Origin: Thamnaconus septentrionalis
Taxonomy: Eukaryota; Chordata; Actinopteri; Tetraodontiformes; Monacanthidae
Assembly: GCA_009823395.1 (NCBI GenBank)
Contig: CM020501.1
Location: 11,832,361 to 11,896,360, forward strand
DNA length: 64,000 nt
Direction: 5' to 3'
Shown: one piece after another, positions 12,101 through 24,100 of the stretch
Position numbering within the stretch: position 1 is the first letter of the stretch
Layout of the letters: every line of letters begins with the position of its first letter
The notes under the pieces: generated by a model
The model's input: only the letters and a program-made list of their open reading frames with translations
Database searches by the model: none
What the model was told of the DNA's origin: nothing
Program-made: the position numbers and the translations under genes

Positions 12101-15100
12101 TAAGAGCCTTTGTCTGACAGGATATTTATATGTCACAATTTGGACATTCTGATGTGGACATTCTGTTCCCCCACCTTAAGTCTTTCTGATCCAGCCCATC
12201 AGCAAAGTGACTCCATTCTTCTTGCCCGCTTTGATCTGACTGGTTAGTTACAGTTGTGGTCAGAAGTTTACATACACTTCATGTTCCTACACTAAATCTC
12301 ATGCTAGGTCCTGAAGCTACGTTGGTGCACTTGTCAGTGATGGTGTGCTTCATTAATTGTAGGCATGCCGTGGCCGACGCAGCACTTTCAGAAAAGATGT
12401 CTAAACCAGTATATAAGTCTAACGCCGGTTCACACTGGGCGGAAGTGCCGCGGCGCCGAGCGCTTCCATTCGGCGCCCATGTTAATCAATGTAGTAGTTC
12501 ACACCAGAGCTCCACTCATCTTTTAGCTAGGCTGTGCTGCAGTTAAATGTCTGTTGTTATGGGCGTTGTTCAATCACAAGCCAGCATTTATGACTGACAT
12601 TTTTAATAGCCTTTGAGCATGTTCTGCCTGCCAGTTGAGGAAAAAAAGGAAAAAGAATGTTATGCAGTCAGTGTCCTTTATAGTGGATCTTGCATTGTCA
12701 AAGCCGATCAACGTTCTAACTATATCCACAAATATGAAGAGTTATGGCTTAGAGTCTGGTTGGGGGCCGTTACCGAAAGCAGTTGGAAAAAAGCAAAAAT
12801 GTTTTGATGATTCTTTGTAATGAAGGTCAGACTATGTCTTACTGAATTTTCAAGCCCGTTGGACTTGCGCTTTCTGAGCCTGATGATTTTAATGTGAAAA
12901 CCAAACAAGTGGGAATAACTCACTCCCTGTTTGTCGGGGGACAAAGTTAGAGGTGCAAAATGCCGGGCTTGAAGAGAGCGAGCGTGGGTGTTTTCCCCAT
13001 CTTTTTGGACCTTCTAGTGGACGCTAGGGGCATTTGTAATTTGTGGTCAATTGTAGTTGGGCGCCTCTTGAGGGGCGCCACGAAAAGCAGTTGGAAAAAT
13101 CCCTTTTTTTTTTGATGATTCTTTGTAATGAAGGTCCAGTCTATGTCATACTGAATTTTCAAGCCCGTCGGACTTGCGCTTTCTGAGCCTTATGCTTTTA
13201 GCGTGAAAGCGAAAAGTGGGAATAATTCACTCCCTGTTTTTGGGCGATATAGGTTAGAAGCGTCACGAAATGTCGGGCTTGAAGAGGCGAGCAGCGTGGG
13301 TGTTTCCCCATCTTTTTTCGACCTTCCTAGTGGAAGCTAGGGCCATTGTAGTTTTGGACAATTGTAGTTGGATGCCTCTAGGGGCGCTAGAAGTGGAATT
13401 TTGCCTTTTTGTCTTCATTTTCTTTCATTGTGTACCAGTTTCTACCTCCGTGCGAATTTGGTGAGTTTTGGAGCATGTTTTGTAAATAATAATAATAAGA
13501 ATAAACATAGCTTAAATACAATAGGGTCTTTCGCCATTGCGAAAAGACCAGTTCATTCGAACTGGTCTTCCGCTGGCTCAGTCCCTAATAAGAATAAACA
13601 TAGCAAATACAATAGGGTCTTTTCGCCATTGCGAAAGACCAGTTCATTCGAACTGGTCTTTCACTGGCTCAGTCCCTAATTAAAGCTGCAAGCAGCGTTT
13701 GCGGGACTGAGCCGCCGTGGCGGCGACCCCCGGCGACCCACGGCGACCCCCGGCGACCCCGACCCCTGCCGGCGCCTGGTGCCCCACGACCTCTGCCGGC
13801 GCCTGCAATTGCCCCGACCTCTGCCGGCGACTGCAATTGACCCCGACCCCTGCCGGCGCCTGCAATTGCCCCACGACCTCTGCCGGCGCCTGCAATTGAC
13901 CCTCGTCCTCTGCCGGCGCCATCTGCTGAAAAAGTCTATGCAAATGATGCAGATTTTTCAAAGTTTTTTAAATTTTTTGGAAGATGTTGTCAAATCTAAA
14001 TTATAGGCCTTAATGAGACAAACACGTGGGTGTTTGAATGACGTCTGTATGACTTCCCTAAAGGAAACTGCAGCTATTTATGTCTGTGTTCAGAAAGAGG
14101 GAGAAGAGGTGTAATTAATCATCATAAGCCTGTGTATGGAAATGATGCAGATGTTTCACCTGCATTTTTTTATTTTGTTGGTTTGTTTTTTTGAAGTGGC
14201 CGTAAATTGTAAAAATAAAGGTCTTGATGAGACAAAAGACGTCGGTGTTTGAATGACGCCTGTAGCACTTTCTGTGAAGGAAACTGCAGCCATTTACAGT
14301 ATATGGCTGTTGAATAAGAGGGAGAGCAAGAGACAGGCGTGAGGGCTCCCAACCTGCAGGAGCAGAGGTGGCGCCGCTAGCTCCGCTAGCTCCGCTTTTG
14401 GAAGCATGGACATCTAAACTCAGAACTCCGCCATTTCGGCGTCTACAGGAAAGATATTGGTATCTTCTTTTAGCTAAGAGCTTCAGCTATCTAACTATGT
14501 ATAGTTATCCGGGGTGTGAGTAACGGTGTAGGCGTGGTTAGTGAAAATACGATCTTTTTTTTTTTTTTTCGTTCAGGCGATCTCAAACAAGTCGAAATAT
14601 TTAACTTCCTGTTTGTCCTAGGCCAAAAGTTAGAAGCGTCTGCGACGTAGAAGCTCGATGAGACGAACGCGTGGATATTTGTTGCATGAATGTCCGATGT
14701 TCCTAGAGGCGCTAGGTGCATTTTAGGTATTTTTTGGTGGTGTTTTATTGGATTTTGGTCAGTTTTGACATGCATCGACTTTAAAGGGCTGTAAAATGAA
14801 AGCGGTGCAACGCATCGGACCATTGTTTTTGCGTTGACCTTCTGACAGTCCAGTCTTTGCAATACAAAAGGTTTGAAAGTTGCAGCATTCACGGTTGTTG
14901 AGTTGTGTCACTGTGGATGATTTCAAACAAGTGTAAATAACTAACTTCCGGTTTGTCTGTGGTCAAAGGTCAGAGTGTCAGAATGTGGGTCTCTATCCAA
15001 GGAACAGCGTGGGCTTTCGTCCCATGTCGTTTCGACCTTCCTAGAGGAATTAGAGGCATTTTAATTTTTGCGACGAGATTTTAAGCGATTTTTGGTCAAT

Positions 15101-18100
15101 TTTCAATGTACGTGACTTTGGAGGCCGTTGCAGCAGTTTGAAAATTTCACTTTTTTTGATGATTGTTTGGAATGAAGGTCCAGTCTATGTCATACAGACT
15201 TTTCAAGCCCGTCGGACTTGCGCTTGCTGAGCCTTGTGTTTTCTGATTTCCAAAAATTTGCGATAGCTGACTTCCGGTTTGTGTGGGGTCAAGGTCATCA
15301 TGAGCAAATAGCACCCAATTGCGGCGCGCAGCGTGGGTGTTGGTCCCATGTCTCACGACCTTCCTAGAAGAAAAAGTTTTGAAAGCAGGGGCAAAAACAG
15401 GAAAAAATACAAGTGGAAATAACTCACTTCCTGTTTGTCGGGCGCCAAAAAAGTTAGGCGTCACGAAATGTCGGGCTTGGCCGAGACGAGCAGCGTGGAT
15501 ATGTTTGTCATATTTTTTGACCTTCCTAGTGGAAGTTAGGGTTAGTGATCACTTTTTACACCAGTAGAAATTTTTGGACGCCTGTAGGGGCGCTAGAGAC
15601 TGGAATTTTGCCTTCTACTTTTCATTTTATCAAATTTTAGCGGTTGTGACCTGCGTGCCAAATTTGGTGACTTTTTTATGTATGTTAAGGGGGTCAAAAT
15701 GGGCTTCAAAGCGAGCGTTAATAATAATAATAATTAAAGCTGCAAGCAGCGTTTGCGGGACTGAGCCGCCCGTGGCGGCAGCGACCCCGGCGAGCCCACG
15801 GCGACCACGACCCCTGCGGCGAGCGCCTGCAATTGCCCCACGACCTCTGCCGACGCCTGCAATTGACCCTCGTCCTCTGCCGACGCCATCTGCTGAAAGA
15901 AGTCTATGCAAATGATGCAGATTTTTCAAGGTTTATTTATTTATTTTTTTTGGAAGATGTTGTCAAATCTAAATTATAGGCCTCAATGAGACAAAGACGT
16001 GGGTGTTTGAATGACGTCTGTATGACTTCCCTAAAGGAAACTGCAGCTATTTATGTCTGTGATCAGAAAGAGGGAGAAGTGGTCTAATTAATCATCATAA
16101 GCCTGTGTATGGAAATGATGCAGATTTTTCACCAGCATTTTTTTATCTTGTTGGTTTGTTTTTTGGATGAGGCTGTCAAATGTAAATTATAGGCGTTGAT
16201 GAGACAAACACGTGGATGTTTGAATGACGTCTGTAGCACTTTTGTAAAGGAAACTGCAGCCATTTACAGTATATGGCTGTTGAATAAGAGGGAGAGCAAG
16301 AGGCAGGCGTGAGGGGCTCCTGACTATGAGGAGCAGAGTTAGCGCCGCTAGCTCCGTTAGCTCCGCTTTTGGAAGCATGGACATCTAAGCTCAGAACTCC
16401 GCCATTTCGGCGTCTACAGGAAAGATATTGGTATCTTCTTTTAGCTAAGAGCTTCAGCTATCTAACTATGTATAGGTATCCGGGGTGTGAGTAACAGTGT
16501 AGGCGTGGTGGTGAAAATACGAACTTCGTTTTTTTCGTTCAGGCGATCTCAAACAACTCGAAATATTTAACTTCCTGTTAGTCCTAGGCAAAAAAGTTAG
16601 AGCGTCTGTGACGTAGAGCTCGATAGAGACGAACGCGTGGATATTTGTTGCATGAATGTCCGATGTTCCTAGAGGCGCTAGGTGCTTTTTTAGTTATTTT
16701 CTGGTGTGTTTTTTGGGATTTTGGTCAGTTTGACATGCGCATCGACTTTAAAAAAGGGCTGTAAAATGAAAAGCGGTGCAACGCATCGGACCATTCTTTT
16801 ACGTTGACCTTCTGACAGTCTAGTCTTTGCAATAGTAAAGGTTTGAAAGTTGCAGCATTCACGGTTGTTGAGTTCTGTCACTGTGGATGATTTCAAACAA
16901 GTGTAAATAACTAACTTCCGGTTTGTCAGGGGTCAAAGGTCAGGGTGTGAGAATGTAGGTCTCTATCCAAGGAACGCGTGGGTTTTCGTCCCATGTCGTT
17001 TCGACCTTCCTAGAGGCGCTAGAGGCATTTAATTTTTAGCGGCCCGTCATTTTGAGCGATTTTTGGTCAATTTTCAATGTGCTTGGACTTTGGAGGGCCG
17101 TTGCAAAGAAAACAGTTTGAAAGTGACCTTTTTTGATAATTGTTTTGGATTGAAGGTCCAGTCTATGTCATACTGACTTTTCAAGCCCGTCGGACTTGCG
17201 CTTCCTGAGCCTGCGTGTTTCTCTGATTTCAAAAGTGACGATAGCTGACTTCCGGTTTGTGTGGGGTCAAAGGTCATCATATCAGCAAATAGCACCCAAT
17301 TGCCGCGCAGCGTGGGTTTTGGTCCCATGTCTCTCGACCTTCCTAGAAGAAAAAGTTTTGCAAAAGGGGCAAAAACAGGCCAAAATACAAGTGGAAATAA
17401 CTCACTTCCTGTTTGTCGAAGGCGCCAAAAGTTAGGCGTGCGAAATGTCGGGCTTGCAGCGAGCGAACAGCGTGGATATGTTCGTTATATTTTTTGACCT
17501 TCCTAGTGGAAGCTAGGGGCCATTTCTAATTTTTTTTATACCAGTTGAAATTTTTGGACGCCTGTAGGGGCGCTAGAAAGTGGAATTTTGCCTCTTACTC
17601 TTCATTTTATCAAAATTTTTAGCGGTTCTGATCTGCGAAGCAAATTGGTGACTTTATGTATGTTAAGGGGGGTCAAAATGGGGTTCAAAGGCGGCGGCGG
17701 AAGAATAATAATTAAAGCTGCAAGCAGCGTTTGCAGGACTGAGCCGCCCGTGGCCACGGCCGACCCGGCGACCCATGACGACCCCGACGTGGCCCGGCGA
17801 CCCCGGCGATCTCCGACTACTGCGTTGCCGACGCGACAAAGCGACGCAGCGACCCCCGACCCTACCCCGGCGTCCTGCAATTGCCCCGACCTCTGCCGGC
17901 GCCTGCAATTGCCACGACCTCTGCGGCGCCTACAATTGCCCAAGCTCTGCCACGGCGCGGTATTGACCTCGTCCCTCTGCCGGCCGCCATCTGCTGAAAG
18001 AAGTCTATGCAAATGATGCAGATTTTCAAAGTTTTTTTTTTTTTTGGAACATGTTGTCAAATCTAAATTATAGGCCTTAAGGAGACAAAGGCGTGGGTGT

Positions 18101-21100
18101 TTGAATAGCGTCTGTATGAGCTTCCTAAAGGAAACTGCAGCTATTTATGTCTGTGATCAGAAAGAGGAGAAGTGGTCTAATTAATCATCATAAACCTGTG
18201 TATGGAAATGATGCAGATTTTTCACCTGCATTGTTTTATTTTGTTGGTTGTTTGTTTTTTTGAAGTGGCTGTAAATTGTAAAATAAAGGTCTTGATGAGA
18301 CAAACACGTCGGTGTTTTGAATGGCGCCTGTAACACTTTGGTGAAGGAAACTGCAGCCATTTGTGTCTTTGAGAATGTTGGACAAGAGGTCTAATCATCA
18401 TAAGCCTGTATATACAAATGATGCAGATTTTTTACCTGCAGTCTTTTGAAGTGCCCATCCAAATGTAACATATATAGGCGTGATGAGACAAACACGTGGA
18501 TGTTTGAATGGCGTCTGTTGTACTTTTGTAAAAACTGCAGCCATTTACAGTATATGGCTGTTGAATAAGAGGAGAGCAAGAGACAGGCGTGAGGGCTCCT
18601 CAACCTGCAGCAGCAGAGGGAGGCGCCCGCTAACTCGTTAACTCGCTTTTGCAAGCATGGACATCTAAGCTCAGAACTCCGCCATTCCAGGCGTCTACAG
18701 GAAAGATATTGGTATCATCTTTTAGCTAAGAACTTCAGCTATCTAACTATGTATAGTTATCCGGTGGGTGAGCAACGGTGTAGCCGTGGTGGTGAAATAC
18801 GATCTTCGTTTTTTTTTTTTTTTCGTTGAGGCGATCTCAAACAACCTCGAAATATTTCACTTCCTGTTTGTTGGATTCCAAAAATTAGAGTGTACGCATG
18901 ACGTAGAGCTTGATGAGACGAACGCGTGGATATTCATTGCACCAATTTTCGATGTTCCTAGAACTTCTGGTTTGCATTTTAGTTTTTGGTGTAGGCTTTT
19001 AGGATTTTGGTCAGTTTTGACATACATCGACTTTCAAAGGGTTATAAAATAAGCAGTGCAACGCACATCCGGACAATTCTTTTCGTTGACCTTCTACGGA
19101 AGTCTAGTCTGTTTAATACACGAAAAGGTTTGAGAGTTGCAGCGATTGGCCGTTTTGTTGAGTACTGTCACTCTGGATTATTTTCAAGAAGTGGGAAATA
19201 ACTTCTTCCGGTTTGTCAGGAATTCAAAGGTCAAGTGTCAGAATGTGGGTCTGTATCCAAGAGGACGCGTGGGTTTTAGGTCCATGTCATTTTGACCTTC
19301 TAGAGGGCGCTAAGAGGCATTTTAATGTTTCAAGGCGGGTTTTGAGGCGATTTTGCTCAATTTTCAATGTCGCGAGCCAACTTTGGAGGGCCGTTGAGCG
19401 GAAGCGTTTTGAAAATCGATTTTTTTGATGATTCCGTGGATTGAGGTTCAGTCTATAATATACTCAATTTTCAGTAAATCCCGGACTTGCGCTTTCTGAG
19501 CCTTGTATTTTCATCTGTTTTCCAAGCAAGTGACGCTAGCTCACTTCACGGTTTGTCAATGGGGTCAAGGTCAGCATATCAGCAAAATGAGTCTGGATTG
19601 CCCGCGCGTGCGTGGTTTGGAGGCCAATATCTGTCATTATTCCCTAGAAGGAAATACGGTCTCCCGCGAGGATGAAGACGTGCATTTCAATAAAAGTGAA
19701 ATAACTCACTTGCAGCCTGAATATACGTTAGGCGTGCTGAAATGTCGGGAGAAACCGGGCAGCCAGGGCGAGCAGCGTGTGAAATTTTCCCCAGATTTTT
19801 TCGACCTTGCTAGTAGATTTATAGACCAGACAATTTTTGGAGCGTCTGTGGGGGCGCTAAGAGAGTGGGTTTTCCTTCTACTCTTCATTTATAAAATTTT
19901 CGCCAGTTCTGACCTGAGTGCAAATTTGTTGTTGACTTTTTATGTATGATACTGATAAAATACGGGGTTTCAAAATAGCGGTATAAGTATAATAATAATG
20001 TTAGTCAGCTGCAAACAGCGTTTGTGAGACTAAACCGCCGTATGTGACCCATGCGACCCACGACGACCCGGCGTTGACGACCCGACGACTGGCCCAGGTA
20101 CCTACCGGCGTACCAAAAATTGCCCCACTGACCTGCAGCGCCTGGTGCCCCGGCCCCTCACGCCGACGGCCGGCCACGGGTGACCCCCCGACCCTGCCGG
20201 CGCTACGGTACCCCACGACCTCTGCAGGCGCCTACCAGGTGACCTGAAATCCTCTGCGGCTGTCCTGCTGAAAAAAGTCTATGCAAGTAGTACAGATTTT
20301 TTCAAAGTTTTTTAAATTTTTTGGAAAGATATTGTCAGAAATCTAAATTATAAGCCCTCAATAGAGACAAACGCGTAGGGTGTTTGAATGGCGATCTATA
20401 TGAACTTCCTACAAAGGAAACTGCAGCTATTATGTCTGTGTGTTCAGAAAAGAGGAGAAGAAGGTCTAATTAATCATCATAAGCCTGACGTACATGTGGA
20501 AATGAGTGCAGATATTTCACACCTACATTTTTTTATCTTTGTTAGTTTGTTTTTTGAAGTGGCGTAAATTGTAAAATAAAGGTCTTGATGAGACAAAAAC
20601 GTCGATTGTTTGAATAGCCTTCACTGCTTAAATGGTGAAAAGCTGCAGCCATTTGTGTGTGAAAAAAGCTGGACAAAGAGGTCTAATCATCATAATACTG
20701 TATATAAATGAATGGTGTTTGTATACAGTCTTTTTTTGAAGCCCTATAAAATAGCGTAAAATAAAAGGTCTTGATGAGACAAACATCGGATTATTTGAAT
20801 GACGCCTATAACGCACTGGGTGAAAGGAAACTGCAGCCATTTGTACAACAATGAAAACTGGACAAAGAAGGTGGAATCATCATAAGCCTGTATATGCAAA
20901 TGATTTTAGATTTTTAACCTACAGTCTTTTGAAGTGCCTGTCAAATGTAACATATAGAGCCTTGATGAGACAAACTGCGTGGATGTTTGAATGGCGTCTG
21001 TAACACTTTTTGTAAAGAGCTGCATACCATTTGCAGTATATGGCTGTTGAATAAAGAGGAGAGCAAGAGACAGGCGTGAGGGCTCCCCAACCTGCAACAG

Positions 21101-24100
21101 CAGAGGGGTAGCGCCGTAGCTCCGATTAGCTCCGCTTTTTGCAAGCATGGACATCCTGGCTCAGAACTCCGCCATTCCGGCGTCTACAGGAAAGATATTG
21201 GTATCATCTTTTAGCTAAGAACTGACTGCTATCTAACTATATATAGTTATGCGGTGTAGGTGAGCAACAGTGTGAGCCGTGAATTGGTGAAAATCGATCT
21301 TCGTTTTTTTCGTTGAGGCGATCTCAAACTTCGAAATATTTCACTTCCCTGTTTGTTGGATTCCAAAATTAGAGTGTGCCTTGACGTGAAACGAGTAGAG
21401 ACGAAGCGTGGATATCTGTTGCACCAATTTTGATGTTCCCTAGAGGCTCTGGGTGCATTTTTTTAGTTTTGGTGTGTTTTGGAGTTTGGTCGGTTTTGAC
21501 ATACATCAACTTTCAAGGGTTATAAAGAGAAAAGCGATTGCAGCGCATCGGACCATTCTTTCGTTGACCTTCTGAGGTCTAGTCTGTTTAATACAAAGGT
21601 TTGAAAGTTGCAGCATTGACGGTTTGTTGAGTACTGTCACTCTGGATGATTTTAAAAGTGTGAAATAGCTAACTTCCGGTTTGTCAGGGGTCAAAGGTCT
21701 GAGTGTCATCAGATATGTGGGTCTGTATCCAAAGAACATATGGGTTTCGTCCCATGTGTCGTTTGACCTTCCTAGAGGCGCTAGAGCGCATTTTAATGTT
21801 TTCAGCGGGATTTTGGCGATTTTTGCTCAATTTTTCAATGTCGTCAACTTTGGAGGGCGTTGAGCGGAAACGTTTGAAATCGATTTTTTTTTTGATGATT
21901 CCGTGGATTGAAGGTCCAGTCTATGCTCATACTGAATTTTTCAACCCGTCCGGACTTCAAGCTTTTCTAACCTTATTATTTTCCTCTTTTCCAAACAAGT
22001 GGCGGTAAAAACTCACTTCCGGTTTTAATATTGGAGGTCAAGGTCAGCATATCAGCAAAATAGGTCTGGATTGCCTGCTGCAGCGTGCGTGATTGGCCCA
22101 TATCTGTCGCGACCTTCCTAGAAGGAAATAGGTGTTCTGACGAGGATGAAAGACATTTTCAATAAAAGTGGAAATAACTCACTTCCTGTATGTGGGACGA
22201 TATGGATTAGGCGTGCAATGTGGGACAACGAGGCGAGCAGCGTGGTACCCCCATATTTTTGACCTTCCTGGTGGAAGCTAGGCCCATTCAAAATTTTTGC
22301 CAGTTTCTACCTATGTGGCGGATTTAATTTATTTTTATATGGTGAGGGGTCAAAATGGGGAAAAAGGGAGGAATGTGTAAAAATAATAATAAGAAAAACA
22401 TTACAAATACAATGAGTCTTGCCTTGCGAAACCTGCTCTGACATGACAGGCCTTGCTGAGCCAGTCGTAAAGCTGCAAGCAGCGTTTGCGGGACTGAGCC
22501 CCGTGGCACGACCCCGGCGACCCGGCGACCCCGCGACCCCGCGACCCCGACGACCCCGACCCCGCGGCGCCTGCAATTGCCCCGACCTCTGCGGCGCCTG
22601 CAATTGCCCCGACCTCTGCCGGCGACTGCAATTGACCCCGACCTGCCGGCGCCTGCAATTGCCCCCGACCTCTGCCGCGCCTGCAATTGACCTCGTCCTC
22701 TGCCCGCCATCTGCTGAAAAAGTCTATCAAATGATGCAGATTTTTTCAAAGTTTTTTTAAATTTTTGGAAGATGTTGTCAAATCTAAATTATAGGCCTTA
22801 ATGAGACAAACAGGGGTGTTTGAATGGCGCTGTATGACTTCCCTAAAGGAAACTGCAGCTATTTATGTCTGTGTTCAGAAAAGAGGGAGAGCTGAAAAAT
22901 TGAACCAACAAGTAAGCCTGCAGGAAATGATGCAGATGTTTCACCCGTATTTTTGCCTTTGTTGGTCGTTTGGCGCTCGGAATTGTAAAATAGTTAGCCT
23001 TGATGAGACAAAAGGCGTCGGTGTTTGAATGATCGTCTATAGCTTACGTTATAAAAAAGGCAAAGCCATGTATTCGGTATAAGGCTGTTGAATGAGGAGA
23101 GCAAAGAGACAGGCGTGAGGGCTCCCAACCTGCAGCAGCAGAGGTAAGCGCGCTAAGTCTCCGCTAGCTCTCGCTTTTGGAAGCATGGACATCTAAGCTC
23201 AGAACTCCGCCATTTCAGTGTCTGGGGAAAGATATTGGTATCTTCATTTAGCTGAGAGCTTCAGCTATCTAACAAATGTATAGTTATCCGGGGAGCCGAG
23301 TAACAGTGTAGGCGTATGTTGGTGAAATGCCATCTTAATCTTTTTTACGTTCAAGCGTTCAAAAACCTGTCGAAGATTTCACTTCCCCTGTTGTCCCAAG
23401 CCAAAAGTTGAGCGTACGGCGTAGAGCTTCGATGCTAGGCAAAACGCGTAAGATATTTGTTGCATAGATATCCGATGTTCTGAAGGCGCCAGTGCACCGA
23501 TGTACCTTTCTGGTGTGTTTTTGGATTTTGGTCAGCTTTGACATGCATCGACTTTAAAGGGCTGTAAATGAAAGCAGTGCCGCGCATCGGACTATTATTT
23601 TCGCGTTGACCTTCGACAGTCCAGTCAGTGCAATACAAAAAGGTTTGAAAGTTGCAGCCTTCACTATTTGTTGAGTTGTTAATACTGTGGATGATTTCAA
23701 ACAAAGAATAATTAACGCCGGTTTGTCAGGGGTCAAAGGTCATCATGTCAGATATGTAAAGTCCATATCCAAGGAACGCGTGGTTTCGTCCATATAGTTT
23801 TCAGACCTTCAGAAGGCGCATGAGCGATTTAATTTTACGAGGGATTTTTGTGATTTTGATCAATTTTCAATGTGCATAGATTTGGAGGCCGTTACGAAAG
23901 CGTTTGAAAATTTCACCTTTTTCGATAATTATTTGGAATGAAGGTCCAGTCTATGTCATATTGACTTTTCATTACCCGTCGGATTACGCTTCCTGAGCCT
24001 TAGTTTTCTCTGATTTCCATAAAAGTGAGGATAGCTGACTTCCAGTTTGTGTGGGGTCAAAGGTCATGCATATAACAAAAGCACGCATGCCACTGACAGC

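Larger units (their letters stand above)
11750..12515. other. non-array insertion splitting copy 2 of block A
   Basis: Repeat similarity stops at about 11,750 and resumes at about 12,515 in the middle of the next copy. The inserted DNA contains unique-looking sequence, a Tc1-like end and a GC-rich fragment (separate entries). Confidence 0.65.
10090..13499 (+). repeat. array block A: three overlapping partial copies of the second half of the unit
   Basis: The segment from GCTGTGCTGCAGTTAAATGT onward occurs at about 10,217, 11,480 and 12,530. Copies 1 and 3 run through the 'aggtccagtctatgtcat' and 'ccttcctagtggaag' modules; copy 2 is cut at about 11,750. These copies resemble each other more than the units to the right, so block A probably expanded separately. 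Confidence 0.8.
13683..15734 (+). repeat. array unit 1
   Basis: Complete unit of about 2.05 kb from head (TAAAGCTGCAAGCAGCG) to (TAA)n tail, the best preserved copy together with units 2 and 3. Confidence 0.85.
15735..17715 (+). repeat. array unit 2
   Basis: About 1.98 kb, same module order as unit 1; clean DR1 motifs at 16,930-16,942 and, at its right end, 17,264-17,276. Confidence 0.85.

Noticed and set aside
13680..13961. Pro/Ala/Arg-rich frames such as 13,680-13,961 (-) and 22,324-22,749 (-)
   Set aside because: Translations of the GC-rich minisatellite after each repeat head. Period and composition follow the DNA repeat.
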